Origin: Microbulbifer harenosus
GTDB taxonomy: Bacteria; Pseudomonadota; Gammaproteobacteria; Pseudomonadales; Cellvibrionaceae
Length of the DNA stretch: 64,000 nt
Assembly (NCBI RefSeq): GCF_005771435.1
Contig: NZ_VANI01000010.1
Span: 124,001-188,000 of the forward strand
Direction of reading: 5' to 3'
The translations under genes were made by a program, and so were the position numbers. Positions 63,419 to 64,000 of this stretch are shown one piece after another. Each line of letters begins with the position of its first letter. The first letter of the stretch is position 1. The notes beneath the pieces were generated by a model, which saw only the letters and a program-made list of their open reading frames with translations, was not told the DNA's origin and made no database searches.

Positions 63419-64000
63419 ATGAACCTGTCCGTCATCATGACCACCTACAACTCCCCCGTATGGCTGGAAAAAGTGCTGTGGGGCTACAGCTGCCAGACGG
63501 AAATGCCGTTGGAAGTGATCGTCGCCGACGACGGCTCGCGCCCGGAAACCGGTGAATTGGTGGCGCGGCTGCGGGAGGAGAGCGGGCTGGATATCCGCCA
63601 TGTGTGGCAGCGCGACGACGGTTTCCGCAAGTGCCGGATTCTCAACAAGGCAATCCTCCACGCCCGCGGCGACTACATCGTCTTCACCGACGGCGACTGT
63701 ATTCCACGCGCGGATTTCCTCGCCGTGCACAAGCGCCGCGCCGAGCCGGGCTATTTTCTCTCCGGCAGTTACTTCAAGCTGCCTATGAGCACCAGCGAAG
63801 CCATCACCAGAGACGACATTCTCTCCGGGCGCTGCTTCGACTATGCCTGGCTGCGCGCCAACGGCCTCAAAACCCGCCGCAAGACCCTGAAACTTCGCGC
63901 CAGTGCACGCTGGGCACCGCTGCTCAATCGCCTCACCCCCACCGCGTGCAACCTCAAGGGCTCCAATGCGTCCGCTTGGAAAGCCGACATCCTGAAAGTG
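63419..64000 (+). CDS. Glycosyltransferase family 2 protein, cut by window end
   Basis: The first 194 codons of a gene that runs past the window. The GT2 start is SVIMTTYNSPVWLEKVL; then VIVADDGSRPET, WQRDDGFRKCRILNKAI and the metal-binding FTDGDCIPRADFL (about residues 88-100). The visible end, CNLKGSNASAWKADILKV, resembles the C-terminal galactosyltransferase-like motif where an acceptor-site Gly-Asn is followed by an aromatic and Asp. Such enzymes transfer galactose or glucose to LPS core. The gap before it (63166-63418) has no gene. Confidence 0.88.
   Translation, partial: MNLSVIMTTYNSPVWLEKVLWGYSCQTEMPLEVIVADDGSRPETGELVARLREESGLDIRHVWQRDDGFRKCRILNKAILHARGDYIVFTDGDCIPRADFLAVHKRRAEPGYFLSGSYFKLPMSTSEAITRDDILSGRCFDYAWLRANGLKTRRKTLKLRASARWAPLLNRLTPTACNLKGSNASAWKADILKV

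Noticed and set aside
1-64000. CRISPR array, prophage, insertion sequence or tRNA genes
   Set aside because: No regularly spaced direct repeats, no transposase, integrase or phage structural proteins, and no cloverleaf-like sequence were seen.

Overview
The window is GC-rich and densely coded. It looks like a marine, polysaccharide-degrading gammaproteobacterium of the Cellvibrionales type; a Microbulbifer-like genus is my inference. Grounds: a large TonB-dependent receptor of the Xanthomonas/Caulobacter carbohydrate class, three GH43 glycosidases, the gammaproteobacterial gene order nudF-yqiB-cpdA-yqiA-parE with tolC nearby, a single Kdo kinase gene and a complete urea uptake plus urease set. 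No rRNA, tRNA, CRISPR array or transposase gene was seen.

Layout. 0.1-9.3 kb: a leftward operon encoding a TonB-dependent receptor, two flavin-dependent tryptophan-halogenase-like proteins, a secreted GH43 and a membrane-anchored AraC-type regulator, with 4-nt ATGA overlaps joining the middle genes. 9.6-14.3 kb: an arabinose-type catabolic set (AraD1-like FAH protein, GntR/FadR-type repressor, GPH symporter, cytoplasmic GH43 subfamily-26-like arabinofuranosidase). A shared 11-bp core, TACAATAATAT, lies upstream of the receptor, araD1 and the symporter and is a candidate operator for the GntR protein. 14.4-16.2 kb: a MOSC protein and a questin-oxidase-like protein.

16.4-28.2 kb: leftward porin-urtABCDE operon for urea uptake, and divergently an NCS1-permease/histidine-kinase/receiver fusion with a LuxR-type response regulator. 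28.2-30.5 kb: GST and nitronate-monooxygenase-like genes, divergent from an HxlR regulator across a cluster of GGTTACC boxes. 30.6-36.0 kb: leftward ureDABCEFG plus a small His-rich membrane protein. Transported urea would be hydrolysed by this nickel urease; the kinase/regulator pair may control uptake.

36.4-42.8 kb: glutamine amidotransferase, OmpW, AbgT-type transporter, secreted GH43 and a secreted M20 amidohydrolase. 42.9-50.1 kb: RhlE helicase, BASS transporter, lipoprotein esterase, YdeI-like protein, parE, yqiA. 50.1-58.3 kb: DUF3313 lipoprotein, cpdA, yqiB, nudF, two DUF4136 lipoproteins, and a lipid-transport operon of two half-length PqiA proteins and a six-MCE-domain PqiB/LetB-like protein. 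58.7-64.0 kb: tolC, UDP-glucuronate epimerase, Kdo kinase and two glycosyltransferases, the last cut by the window end.

The most unusual feature is a family of five intergenic structured repeats (16.3, 23.5, 36.2, 40.0 and 40.2 kb). Each has a long outer stem whose sequence differs between copies while base pairing is kept, short conserved borders, and two inner hairpins that all carry ANGGA in the apical loop. In one subfamily these match the core of the CsrA/RsmA binding consensus. I do not recognise the family.
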